The notes beneath the pieces were generated by a model, which worked only from the letters and a program-made list of their open reading frames with translations, had not been told where the DNA came from and did no database searches. A program made the position numbers and the translations under genes. From NCBI GenBank assembly GCA_963681505.1, contig OY811971.1:23715036-23779035 (forward strand): DNA of 64,000 nucleotides, given 5' to 3'. This DNA comes from Eunapius fragilis. Its lineage: Eukaryota; Porifera; Demospongiae; Spongillida; Spongillidae. Shown here piece by piece: positions 24,419 to 33,951 of the stretch (positions are counted from its first letter, which is position 1; each line of letters opens with the position of its first letter).

Positions 24419-25190
24419 CTAGTGATCACCTGTCATGCTCAGCTGATGTCTGCTGATATCTGTGAGCAAACTGAGAGCATCAGGGCCAAGGGCACCTGAG
24501 GTCTCATCAGGGCCAAGGGCACATGAGGTCTCATCAGGGCCAAGGGTACCTGAGGTCTCATCAGGGCCAAGGGTACCTGAGGTCTCATGAGGGTCAAGGG
24601 TACCTGAGGTCTCATCAGGGCCAAGGGTACCTGAGGTCTCATCAGGGTCAAGGGTACCTGAGGTCTCATCAGGGCCAAGGGCACCTGAGGTCTCATCAGG
24701 GCCGAGGGCACCTGTGGTCTCATCAGGGCCAAGGGTACCTGAGGTCTCATCAGGGCCAAGGGCACCTGAGGTCTCATCAGGGCCAAGGGCACTTGAGGTC
24801 TCATCAGGGCCAAGGGCACCTGAGGTCTCATCAGGACAAAGGGCACCTGAGGTCTCATCAGGGTCAAGGGTACCTGAGGTCTCATCAGGGCCAAGGGTAC
24901 CTGAGGTCTCATCAGGGCCAACGGCACCTGAGGTCTCATCAGGGCCAAGGGTACCTGAGGTCTCAATGGAAATTGGTACAAAATGGTGGGATTTGGACAG
25001 CAGAGCATATTTCTCCTTCTTCCTGGCTTCAGCAGCTGTGGCTACAGCTCTAGCTTCCCTTGTGGCATCAGATATGTATGAGGCTGCAAAGGTGTCCACA
25101 CAAGTAAAGTCCCAAACCAGACACTGGCCAGACTTCCATGGGGTAATGGAACAACCATCAGGTTGCTTTCTATCTGATCTTCATAGGCCG
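24419..25190 (-). pseudogene. RT-type retrotransposon polyprotein tail (relic) with internal minisatellite
   Basis: Minus-strand reading shows KQPDGCSITPWKSGQCLVW, FTCVDTFAASYI and SKSHHFVPISIETSG, then repeats, then PDALSLLTDISRHQ. From memory these phrases resemble the C-terminal tail of reverse-transcriptase-like polyproteins common in invertebrate genomes, probably non-LTR; family not confirmed. Inside it the ETSGTLGPD segment is amplified into a 27-bp array. No further coding sequence is seen downstream. Confidence 0.5.
24483..24962. repeat. 27-bp minisatellite grown inside a coding relic
   Basis: About 18 units of CTCATCAGGGCCAAGGGCAC plus CTGAGGT with few variants. On the minus strand it keeps the ETSGTLGPD/ETSGALGPD frame throughout, in frame with both flanks. 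Confidence 0.92.
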
Positions 25191-25359
25191 ATGGGCTCTA
25201 GTGTAATGGATCTGTTCTCTCTCTTGGTGCACCTACGCTGTGGCGCTACAATCACGGCTGTATGACCACGGCTATAGACGATTTTAGGCACACACTATTA
25301 CAACTCAACAAGGGGATTATATAAGGGGTGTAGAAAACCGGTTCTAAACAGGGTCCAAA

Positions 25360-26235
25360 CTGGTCTGACCGTGGTCACGTGCTGTGCAGGCTGACGATCA
25401 ACACCTCATACCGGCCATGCAGGCTTTTGCATGCTCCTACAGACTCATCGACACCCATCAGGGTCTCAGCAGTGGCACTGACTGGCTTCCCTGACACTCC
25501 TTCCCTCTTCACCTGCGACTCACCTGTCGCGTCAACTAAGTACCAGGAGAGTGCATCAGAATTGCCATTCTCCTTACATGACGGGATCTCCTCTTCTGCT
25601 TTGACCTCCTCGGCCATCAGACACATCGAGGTAGGGGTGTTCCACGCCTTCAACATGTTGACATGAAAGACACGCTTTCGCATTTTCTTGTCGCACATGT
25701 CAATCTCATATGTCACCGGGGTGACTTTTGCCTTGACACAGTAAGGTCCTTGCCATTTTGCAGTCAGCTTGCTGGTCGTGGTGGGTAGAAGAACTAACAC
25801 CTGATCTCCTTCGTTGAACTCCCTCGCCCTTGCATTTCGATCGTACCATCTCTTCTGCTCCATTTGCGCCTCCTTACAGTTCTCACTTACAAGCTCCGTC
25901 ATCCTTGCGAGTTTTTGCTGCACCGTCAGGATGTAGGATACGACACTTTCAACACTGCACTTACTAGACGTCCAGGATTCTCGCAAGATGTCGAGTGGAC
26001 CTCTTACATGTCGGCCATACATCAGCTCAAATGGTGAAAAGCCGGTAGACGCCTGGGGTACTTCTTGGTAGGCGAACAGCAGATATGGGAGTAGTTTGTC
26101 CTAGTCCTTTCCCTCCTGGGCTGTCTTTTGAAGCATGGACTTCAGCGTTACTCTTGGCTGTTACGTTGAGCATCTGAAAGATGTTCGCCCACTCATTTGG
26201 ACTTCTTTCGATCTCCACATATTGCTTGTCCATTG
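25360..26235 (-). mobile_element. Ty3/Gypsy integrase C-terminal relic
   Basis: Minus-strand frames show the post-catalytic integrase region typical of Gypsy: YGRHVRGPLDILRESW, QKRWYDRNARAREF, GDQVLVLLPTTTSKL and WQGPYCV. It is a broken fragment without visible LTRs. It sits between two pieces of an RT-type polyprotein relic, so it is probably an insertion or a recombination product there. Confidence 0.8.
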
Positions 26236-26239
26236 TGTT

Positions 26240-26540
26240 GAGCAGAAGTGTCAGGGAAGCCAGTCAATGCCACTGCTGAGACCCTGATATCTAGTGTTGA
26301 TGGTACATTTATTGCTGCTAGTGACCTATGTATGATGGCATTGATAGCAGCATGCCTTGACAAACGACCTTGGCTTTTATTGCAGCTGAGCCCGTGAGTA
26401 GCAAGGGCACCAACATAACCTCTGCAGTGGTGGCAGATGTGGGGTTGACAGAGTGGTGTACCCAGACGGAGACCAATGACTATCCTGGTTGTTTGATCAT
26501 CCATTTGCAGGCCTGGGGAAGAGACAGGAAGGGCATGCAA
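26240..26540 (-). pseudogene. RT-type polyprotein relic, upstream piece
   Basis: Minus-strand reading includes SSPGLQMDDQTTRIVIGLRL, GTPLCQPHICHHC and HGLSCNKSQGRLSRHAAINA. This matches, from memory, a cysteine/histidine segment of invertebrate RT-like polyproteins. Its continuation is the relic at 24419-25190; a Gypsy fragment lies between them. Confidence 0.5.
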
Positions 26541-26794
26541 CTGCAGTCAGGGGCATCCTGTAGGAGCTGAGCTTTGTATCATACAACAATCACCGCGTGC
26601 AGATTATATAGTTTCAGGAACTACGATAGTAGTTCCTATATAGGAATTGACCCGGGTCGTGAAATCATTAAAAAACGCGACCCGCGTATAACTCGCGTAG
26701 TATAAGAAACGATAGTTTAGCTCTTTGTTCCTATCGATCCAGAAGGCAAAGGCGGTCAATTTAATGTTTTGTTCCAGTGTTTGCTTTAGGAGAA
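26541..26794. other. Intergenic spacer
   Basis: No gene seen. Contains a small perfect inverted repeat GGAACTACGATAGTAGTTCC near 26616 and a loose GACCCG/CGGGTC pair. Confidence 0.4.
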
Positions 26795-27150
26795 CAAAAA
26801 AGTTCGTGTTTTACCTCGTCCCCACGCCAATTCTTCTCCGTCGTCGTCGTTGTCGTCGTCTTCTTCTTCTTCTTCTTCTTCTTCTTCTTCTTCTTCTTCT
26901 TCTTCTTCTTCTTCTTCTTCTTCTTCTTCTTCTTCTTCTTCTTCTTCTTCTTCTTCTTCTTCTTCTTCTTCTTCTTCTTCTTCTTCTTCTTCTTCTTCTT
27001 CTTCTTCTTCTTCTTCTTCTTCTTCTTCTTCTTCTTCTTCTTCTTCTTCTTCTTCTTCTTCTTCTTCTTCTTCTTCTTCTTCTAATTCTCGGGTGAGTAT
27101 AACTCGGGATAGGAATGGTTTTAAAGAGCGCCAATTATACCAATCGCTTT
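26795..27150. repeat. Dispersed repeat with a 74-unit TTC/GAA triplet tract
   Basis: About 223 bp (26861-27083) of uninterrupted TTC, preceded by a GTC-rich lead-in. The tract sits inside the dispersed repeat also seen at 14191-14335. Poly-Leu, Phe, Ser and Arg open frames over it are artefacts. Long GAA/TTC tracts can form triplex DNA. Confidence 0.95.
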
Positions 27151-27361
27151 AGAATCTCCTGAAAGGACATCCTCAAGTATCAGATGTATGAATAAAGCAT
27201 GAACTGACATACGTAATCATTACGTAATGTGTAGTGAGAAGCGTTCTCATGGCGACATTTACGTATTTTTAGAATTGTGCAAACAAAGAGGAGAGCGTTA
27301 GAATTCCCCCGCGTTCCTTATGTGACAAAAGCGGGCGTCTGCTTGTGACGGTAATTGAAGC

Positions 27362-27393
<32 letters not shown>

Positions 27394-27435
27394 TTGCTTG
27401 TATTAAAAATCGATAAATGATGATTAAAAAATAGA

Positions 27436-27720
27436 AAAGTAAAGAAAAACATTCTCTAACGAGAAAGTTAGTGGGATATAGGAATTGGAGGCAATGGTGG
27501 TGTGAAAAGGAAGGGAACAAGGTTTTGAGAAAAGGGTAATGAGACAAAAATCCTATATTTAGCACGTGTAAATGTAACAGAATCAAAAGAAGTGCCAAAA
27601 ATAGGATTTTTGTCTCATTACCCTTTTCACAAAACCTTGTTCCCTTCCTTTAATACCACCATTGCCTCCAATTCCTATATCCCACCAACTTTCTCGTTAG
27701 AGAATGTTTTTCTTTACTTG
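27436..27720. mobile_element. MITE with about 110-bp terminal inverted repeats, copy 2
   Basis: The left arm begins AAGTAAAGAAAAACATTCTC; the right arm ends in its complement (AGAGAATGTTTTTCTTTACT). Both arms carry TATAGGAATTGGAGGCAATG and AAGGGAACAAGG. About 35 bp separates them. Relative of 14999-15273. Confidence 0.9.
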
Positions 27721-28910
27721 TGTAATCTTAACTTGTTGCAAGTGCAGACCATATGTTGCGGCCTATTTATACGGTGCAAAGCTTGATGACGTAACATAGT
27801 TCTCACAGCAGAAAAATGTTACGTGAGGATAATGTAGTCATAAAATAGCTCATGATCATTTGTTACATTTGACTAATTGTATTGTTATCAAGCTAACGCC
27901 AACGTCTCTGACGAATGATAGATCTCTGGGAAACAAACACTTAGAGTCATCCATCCCATGGGTTTTTACCGCATCACAACCATTATCCTTGTCGGTTGGG
28001 TTGTCAATTTCCCTGTCATTCGTAGAATATATGTAGTAACTCCGCTCAAGGAGGGCGGGGGGCGGGGGGCGGGGGGGGGGTTAGGAAATCATAAGCTCCC
28101 CACTAGAAGGGGATTGATGTAATCTGCTTTCGGCAATAAAAATCGGACGTAGGAGATTTAAGGGGCGTACGAGGGGGGAGGGGCTGTAAGCTCCCCAGCC
28201 GCTTTGCAACTTTCGCACTTTTTATGGCACTAAGTTAATCGATAGGGGTTCATGTATACAGTTAGTGTAGTGAATGAAATTATTTTATAGTCAGCCCAGC
28301 AATCGATTTCACTATGCATTAATTACTGTCATGGCTACCATATCACCACCTATATATAAAATTACCCTAAGTTTTTCAGAACGAGCTTATCTTTTGCAAA
28401 CCTATAAGAGCTGCTAGCCTGTGTTTACGCGGCTCTATAGAGTGAAATGGCGATGTGGTCTAGGGTTTGATGATGGAGCAGCACTACACTGATAACATAG
28501 AGATGTTTTCAGGTTTTTCATGTTGTGTTGTATTGTATATTCAAAGACAAAACTTTGTTTTTTTAGCAAATTCAAATTATGTATATTATGTAATACAAAT
28601 AAAGTTATACATCACCAATATCGTCTAATTACACACCATTACTCTATGATAGGATTATTGTATTCCTCATACAGAACGCGTTACCCCTAGGCCAAACCGT
28701 TCTATGGTATGTACGTAGATAGTTTGATTCGTTCAGTGCGTTAATTAATATCCATTCAACCCCTTTGCAAAGATACAATTGTCAGTGCAAAAGTAAACGC
28801 ACTTTTCCCGGTCGTTTCACGCCACATGATTTAGATAGTATAAGGATGGGGCACCGCGCGGTGATGTTCCTTAGCGATCCCTACATTATCTAACGAATAA
28901 CTAATAATAA
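27721..28910. other. Intergenic, no gene seen; G-rich stretch near 28055-28080
   Basis: No coding exon supported. Contains G-rich runs and AT-rich sequence only. Confidence 0.5.
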
Positions 28911-29397
28911 CACAACAGCATTTCCATGGCAACATCACGTAACAACACAAATGCACATAAATTAAACATGCCCATAGAGTGCATATGTATGTATTATGTA
29001 TGCCCACACACTCAAGCATTTTCACGTTCATGAACCTATCAATGTTCTTATCCTTGCCATCTCTGCCTTCTTCCTCTTCTGTCTGGATGACTTGTTCTGC
29101 TTCTCCATCCAACGCCTCTCCTCACGGCTAAGGGTGGATGGGGAGGAGGGATTGTTGTGGGGATGGGGAGGAGGGATAATTGTGGGGTGGGGAGGAGGGA
29201 TAGTTATGGGGATGGGGAGGAGGGATAGGTGTGGGAATGGGGACGAGGGATAACTGTGGGAGTAGGGAGGAGGGATAATTGTGGGAGTGGGGAGGAGGGG
29301 TAGACTTACGACTCGGCTTTGTCCAGACGATGTTCATCTTGGTATGAGAAGTCTCTCCATGAGTTGAATCCATACCTGTAAGGTAAGCATATGTGCC
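28911..29397 (-). pseudogene. Partial duplicate of DNAJC2 exons 6-7 and introns
   Basis: Closely similar to 22080-22690. It holds part of intron 7, an exon 7 copy (about 29036-29128), a shorter version of the G-rich intronic minisatellite (29133-29302) and an exon 6 copy (about 29304-29370). Splice-site sequences are retained around both, but the J domain, SANT domains and all other exons are missing. It stops abruptly next to a Gypsy relic. A non-functional segmental duplicate, not a retrocopy, since introns are kept. Confidence 0.88.
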
Positions 29398-29697
29398 TCA
29401 TTACATGTACACAACCATCTTCAGCCTCTTACATGACTTAGTTGATGCCCCTTCAAAGTGGCCTGAAGTGTTTGAAATGCCGAACACAACATCTCAGAAA
29501 ACAATTGAAATTTTGCGACAGGTGTTTTCAGCATATGGATTGCCTGAACAAATTGTCTCAGACAATGGACCACAATTCATATCAAGAGAGTTTGCAGAGT
29601 TCATGGCTAAAACTGGAATAAGACATATCAGTAGTGCTCCATACCATTATGCCACAAATAGCCAAGTGGAAAGGTTTGTTCAAATATTTAATGTTTA
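29398..29697 (+). mobile_element. Ty3/Gypsy integrase core relic
   Basis: Forward frame shows integrase catalytic-core phrases: KWPEVFEMPNTTSQKTIEIL, YGLPEQIVSDNGPQFIS and GIRHISSAPYHYATN. Fragment only; no LTR at this end. Confidence 0.85.
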
Positions 29698-29710
29698 ATC
29701 TCCAGGGAAA

Positions 29711-29930
29711 AATCCTTATTTAAGGATGTCATTTTAAGGATCATCTTTTACATTGCATATTTTTGCTAACCAAGCAAGTAAGATGAAATGAATGCTATTG
29801 GTCAATTGTATACTGATTAGCCTCTATAATAAACTTTAAATGATGTCTATATAATCAATGTCCATGTGGTAAAACAGGGAGGAAGTAGCACATCTTTATT
29901 TAAGGATTGACACCATCCTTCAATAAGGAT
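29711..29930. mobile_element. MITE-like element with TCCTTATTTAAGGAT ends
   Basis: The left end ATCCTTATTTAAGGATG and the right end (reverse complement GATCCTTATTGAAGGATG) form imperfect terminal inverted repeats that are themselves palindromic. A compact relative lies at about 31235-31270. Both are preceded by TTAATGTTTAATCTCC. No coding capacity. Confidence 0.6.
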
Positions 29931-30639
29931 CACAACAGTAGAGATTATTGACCATAAAAACCATAATGGTTCTAAAACTCTTGATTTCTCTGATAGACAG
30001 TTAATCCAGCTATACTCACAACTTGATTCGTCGAAGAAATACCTTGTGGTTAATAAGTTATGCTTATTTACACCATAACACTTAAAAATTATTATATCAA
30101 GCATTTTTTACAATGACGCGTACTGGTGTAGATGCTCTCTTCGATCTGCTTAAACGCCAGCATGGACGTACCCTAGCCTCACTGAAACCACGTGCCCTGC
30201 ATGTGGTCGTCTGCCGCCGCTCCATCGAATGGTGTGCTTTCTAGTGCTATCATTGAGTACAGTACCATGTACAATGGGCATTGGGGGGGGGGGGGGGCGG
30301 GGGGGGGGGGAGGGGGTGTTGTACGGCAGATCTAGGAAGCGTTGCCAAGTGTCATACGATATGTGTTCGAGCTTAGTGGAGCTTAGCTCCAATTAATCAG
30401 ACTTGAGGAGACAATGCCATTGCCTAGGCCTACTGTTGCTGTCGCTGTCACTATCGTTTGACGAATCATGCAGTGCTGCCACTTTGGTCACCTATAGGTC
30501 TACATGCATGTTACACATCCGTACTGAGGAACTACATATATACATCCGTTGCTTTCTATGGCTCCCTCAGTATCTAAGCAGGGTTGCTTAGCTTGATGCT
30601 TTCGAGCGTATGCAATCGCGTCGATCTTTGGGAGTATGA
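29931..30639. other. Intergenic, no gene seen; G-rich run near 30283-30315
   Basis: No convincing exon. It lies between Gypsy integrase fragments of opposite orientation. Confidence 0.45.
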
Positions 30640-31225
30640 GCTTAGGTTGTTGAAGCCGTGGGGTTACTAGCTCGTGTATCCTGATCAGTACTTTTTATTT
30701 CAGGTTGCCTCATCAGTTCCTCCCTTGGCCTTGTTTCCTCAGCAACTTCAACTGGCTCTGTCATGTCGGGTGCCCTTCCATCCACCTTGGTGGTAGGCAC
30801 TAACACACATACGGCTTCTGGTACTGCACTCAACTGCTCAATATGTCTTCTCCAAACCCTACCATCAGGCAATTCCACATGGTAGGACACAGGACCACAT
30901 TGCTTTTTCCAATTCTGCCCCGAACCCACTTGGGATCACTGCCATAATTTCTTGACAAGACAGTCTCTTTTTCTGCACACTCCCAATCTCTGGTCTTCTT
31001 ATCATGGTGCCACTTCTGTTCTGCTTGTTTCTTGCAGACCTGTTGCTCAGTAGTTACCCTCAGCAAATGGAGCCTTGTTCTCACCTCTCTCTGCAGAAAT
31101 AGAACACACGGGGGAACATTAGTCACACTGTGGGGTGTGGTTCTGTATGACAACAAAAAAGAGCACAGTCTCTGATTGAGTGTTACTTTGGTGGTACCTG
31201 TCTTCATAGCTCGCTTAATGTTTAA
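30640..31225 (-). mobile_element. Ty3/Gypsy integrase C-terminal relic
   Basis: Minus-strand phrases include LNQRLCSFLLSYRTTPHSVT, AEQKWHHDKKTRDWE and VSYHVELPDGRVWRRHIEQL, typical of the end of a Gypsy integrase. Broken, several breaks. Opposite orientation to the relic at 29398. Confidence 0.82.
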
Positions 31226-31234
31226 TCTCCCGCA

Positions 31235-31270
31235 ATCCTTATTTAAGGATGGCAATTCTAAAATAAGGAT
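31235..31270. repeat. Short palindromic relative of the 29711-29930 MITE
   Basis: ATCCTTATTTAAGGATGGCA followed by TTCTAAAATAAGGAT is nearly self-complementary and shares its left part with the longer element. Confidence 0.5.
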
Positions 31271-31379
31271 GATGACCATTTTCTTAACGAATATATATAT
31301 GATATAAACTTGGTGCTTTGTTTTATATTATTAGTGATTCACTAGATTCAAGATCATGTAGATGAGCGATACTGCTGCA

Positions 31380-31872
31380 ATTAAAACAGGTTTGGCTTGC
31401 TCAAAAACCGGTATTACAGTGTAAATACGGCGAAACCGCCATTTGCCGCTGGCGATATAGTAGTGAGCAAATTAACTCAAAGCGACGTGTGGCAAGGAAG
31501 GACAGGTTTCTGGTAGCCCTAGAAGTAAAATGCACACTGACAGATGGATCTGTGGAACATTATCAACTGCGAGTAATGAACAAAGAGGAGTAAGAAGAAA
31601 CGAAGTGCAGTCCACTGAAGGAAAGGCTCCTCATGATCACCGGCCAACAACAATAACAACAACCACTCGACGTTACCCAGAGAGTACCCGCCGTCCCCCT
31701 GAGAGATTTTAAGGGGGAAGAAGTGTAATATATGACAGTATTATATGGACTGTGCGCATGCGCAATGATGTATATATCTATATATTAATTTATGTCTTGC
31801 TGTATAATTGTCAGTCTGATGATTAAGTGATTCAATTATTACAATATTATATATAACATCGACTATTCAACA
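31380..31872 (+). mobile_element. 3' end of a Ty3/Gypsy element, with probable LTR
   Basis: A short frame ends in RRYPESTRRPPERF, like the last residues of many Gypsy polyproteins. It is followed by a purine tract (AAGGGGGAAGAAG) and a probable LTR at about 31724-31872 that starts TGTAATATATG and ends TTCAACA. No matching 5' LTR occurs in the window, so the LTR call rests on the tract and the TG/CA ends. Broken. Confidence 0.6.
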
Positions 31873-31953
31873 TCAAGCTAGGAACGTCTTCCGTGCAATT
31901 TTGATGTTAGTGGTTTCATCGTTTTTAAAGTGACCGATTTATGCGCCCGCAAG

Positions 31954-32014
31954 TAGTCTGGGGACCCGACTGATGGTTTGATAGTCTCAAACCATCAGTC
32001 GGGTCCCCAGACTA
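31954..32014. mobile_element. 61-bp hairpin element with 8-bp target duplication (hAT-like)
   Basis: Arms starting TAGTCTGGGGACCCGACTGA and continuing TGGTTTGA are perfect complements around a TAGTC spacer. The element is flanked immediately on both sides by CCCGCAAG. An 8-bp target duplication and TAG...CTA ends fit the hAT superfamily. It is almost entirely terminal repeat and must have been moved by enzymes supplied elsewhere. Confidence 0.8.
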
Positions 32015-32866
32015 CCCGCAAGATGGAGGAGGAGGAGAATTATTCCGGGACAGAGTACGAGGACGGGCAGTACCCTATTGTTCTTTACAACAGCGCAGTT
32101 CTGTGACATAAAACAAAGACGAAACTGACTTTGAGAATATTGGTCTGGGTACGAGGCTAGTCAAATCTTTCCGGCGATACGCATGCGCACATTCAACTTA
32201 AAACGTATCAGTGACTCTATAGCTGTGCATGGAGAGAAAAAAATGAGCCAATTATTTTGTAAACCATACGCTGTCAGTACCTTCTGCATGTCTCGTTTGG
32301 ATTCTACTGGGAGAAAAGGTGCTGAAAATTGGAATGTCCGTCAAAAGAAAGTCGAGCTGTACCATAAAAAGGAGCTATATATACAACTATAAGCCATGCA
32401 TGTGATATTGAAATAGAGCGCAACTCATTGCATGGCGTTTAAGTTTGTTACCAGTTGTCTCGTTATTTCGGGGCACGAGGCTGCTGTCCCGCGTGCCGCA
32501 AACGGCTGTGTGTCCCATCCCATAAATTTAATAACGCTAAGTGGTTTCAGTTTCTAGAATAACAGTCAGATAAAGGTTGATCTGTTACTGACTGCATGTG
32601 CACCGTTGGTCCGAGACCGAAACAGGAAGTTGTTCTATCTGAGCTGATCCAGGCGTTTGTACCAGGCATAGCCATACCCATCTGTCTGTATTGCTATTGG
32701 TCCCAGGGTGGTCAGAAAAAAATTTGTGGTACGGCTGTAGGCTAGCCTAGAGAAAGCCATCTCCACGAGAGTTGAATTGTAAGTTATAGTAAGTTGTACA
32801 TGTTCATAAAACACATTGAAACGGATGTCTGTGTACAGGCACGACACTAGAAGAGACCACGCGTTG
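32015..32866. other. Intergenic, upstream of the cysteine-rich membrane gene
   Basis: No exon supported. GGTCTGGGTACGAGGCTAG near 32141 resembles the terminus of a small transposon. Confidence 0.45.
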
Positions 32867-33800
32867 ATGCCAATGGACCAGCACGATTTAACACAGTTTC
32901 AGGTGGCTACGCTTTATCTAATACTTTGCTACGTTGGATGGTGCACAGGTAATTACCTGAAATGTGAGAACTGTCCCAGCTATGTGTCCGAGGGATACCT
33001 AGCCTGCGACCAGAACGCATGTGATTGGTTACTCATCAATGGAAAATGGGCGGGAAACGTTACAGTAGGCGGAGACGTGCTGATTAGTAACTGTCCGTAT
33101 GGGTACTGCCTATTTAATGATTCCAGTCAGTTCATTTGGATACCAAGTGACATGGTCGCAACGATCGGGGATTTCCTGTGCAACGCGACTCACAGGATGG
33201 GAATAGTGTGCGGTCATTGTCAGCCGGGATACGCACCGGCCATTAATTACGGTGGATATGCAAGCGAGTGCGTTCCTTGTGACGGGCACAGTTCAAGAGT
33301 GAACTGGATCTACTACATCCTAGCGGTCTACGTACCTCCTTGTGGTCTTCCTTGTCATCATTGTGTTCAACATCCGCCTCACTACTGGTCCTTTGAACTC
33401 GTTCATACTATTTGCCCAAGTTGTATCGACCACGCTCGATATCGACCAACAAGGACAGACCCCTCTGAACGAGGTGTATGGGTCGAGGACCAGTGCTTTC
33501 AAAAAATCATATCAAATCCCGTACGACTTCTTCAATCTCAACTTCTTTGGCAATCTTCTCCCGCAATTCTGCCTCCACGAGAGACTGAATACACTTGACA
33601 CCATAGCACTGCGCTACGTTGTAGTATTTTTCCCAGTTTTAATCATCATCGCAATAGTCCTTCTCCTGCGATGTCAGAGGTGCTTTAAAGTGAGCCCTAA
33701 AATACCGTCTTGCCTTCTAAAGTATCGCGTTGGTGCTTCAATAGTGCAAGGTAGAACTGGTGTAACGCCAAAACTGAGCATTAAAAAATTATGTAATTGA
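32867..33800 (+). pseudogene. Cysteine-rich multi-pass membrane protein, frame-shifted and probably truncated
   Basis: The chosen start gives a signal peptide (MPMDQHDLTQFQ then VATLYLILCYVGWCTG). A cysteine-rich ectodomain follows (KCENCPS, GVC-like spacing, RMGIVCGHCQPGYAPAI, SECVPCDGH). After ILAVYVP the reading changes frame by one base near CCTCCTT (about 33336). It continues as VVFLVIIVFNIRLTTGPLNS, FILFAQVVSTTLD and IPYDFFNLNFFGNLLPQFCL, then a hydrophobic helix, and stops at 33800. From memory this matches a large uncharacterised sponge family with further membrane helices after this point. The shift could be an assembly error; an unseen downstream exon could supply the missing end. 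Confidence 0.6.
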
Positions 33801-33951
33801 AACCAAAATCATGCCTGTGATTAATGATTAGTTGTTATAAAGAGTTACTGCTCAGTTTCAGTTCTAGAGTTAAACTATTTTGCGAGACTTTTAAATCACC
33901 CTGTACGGGACAGTGCTGTGCACAGTGAATATGCATACACGGCGATATAAT

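Noticed and set aside
26725-27152. Poly-Leu, poly-Phe, poly-Ser and poly-Arg open frames
   Set aside because: Trivial translations of the TTC/GAA tract.
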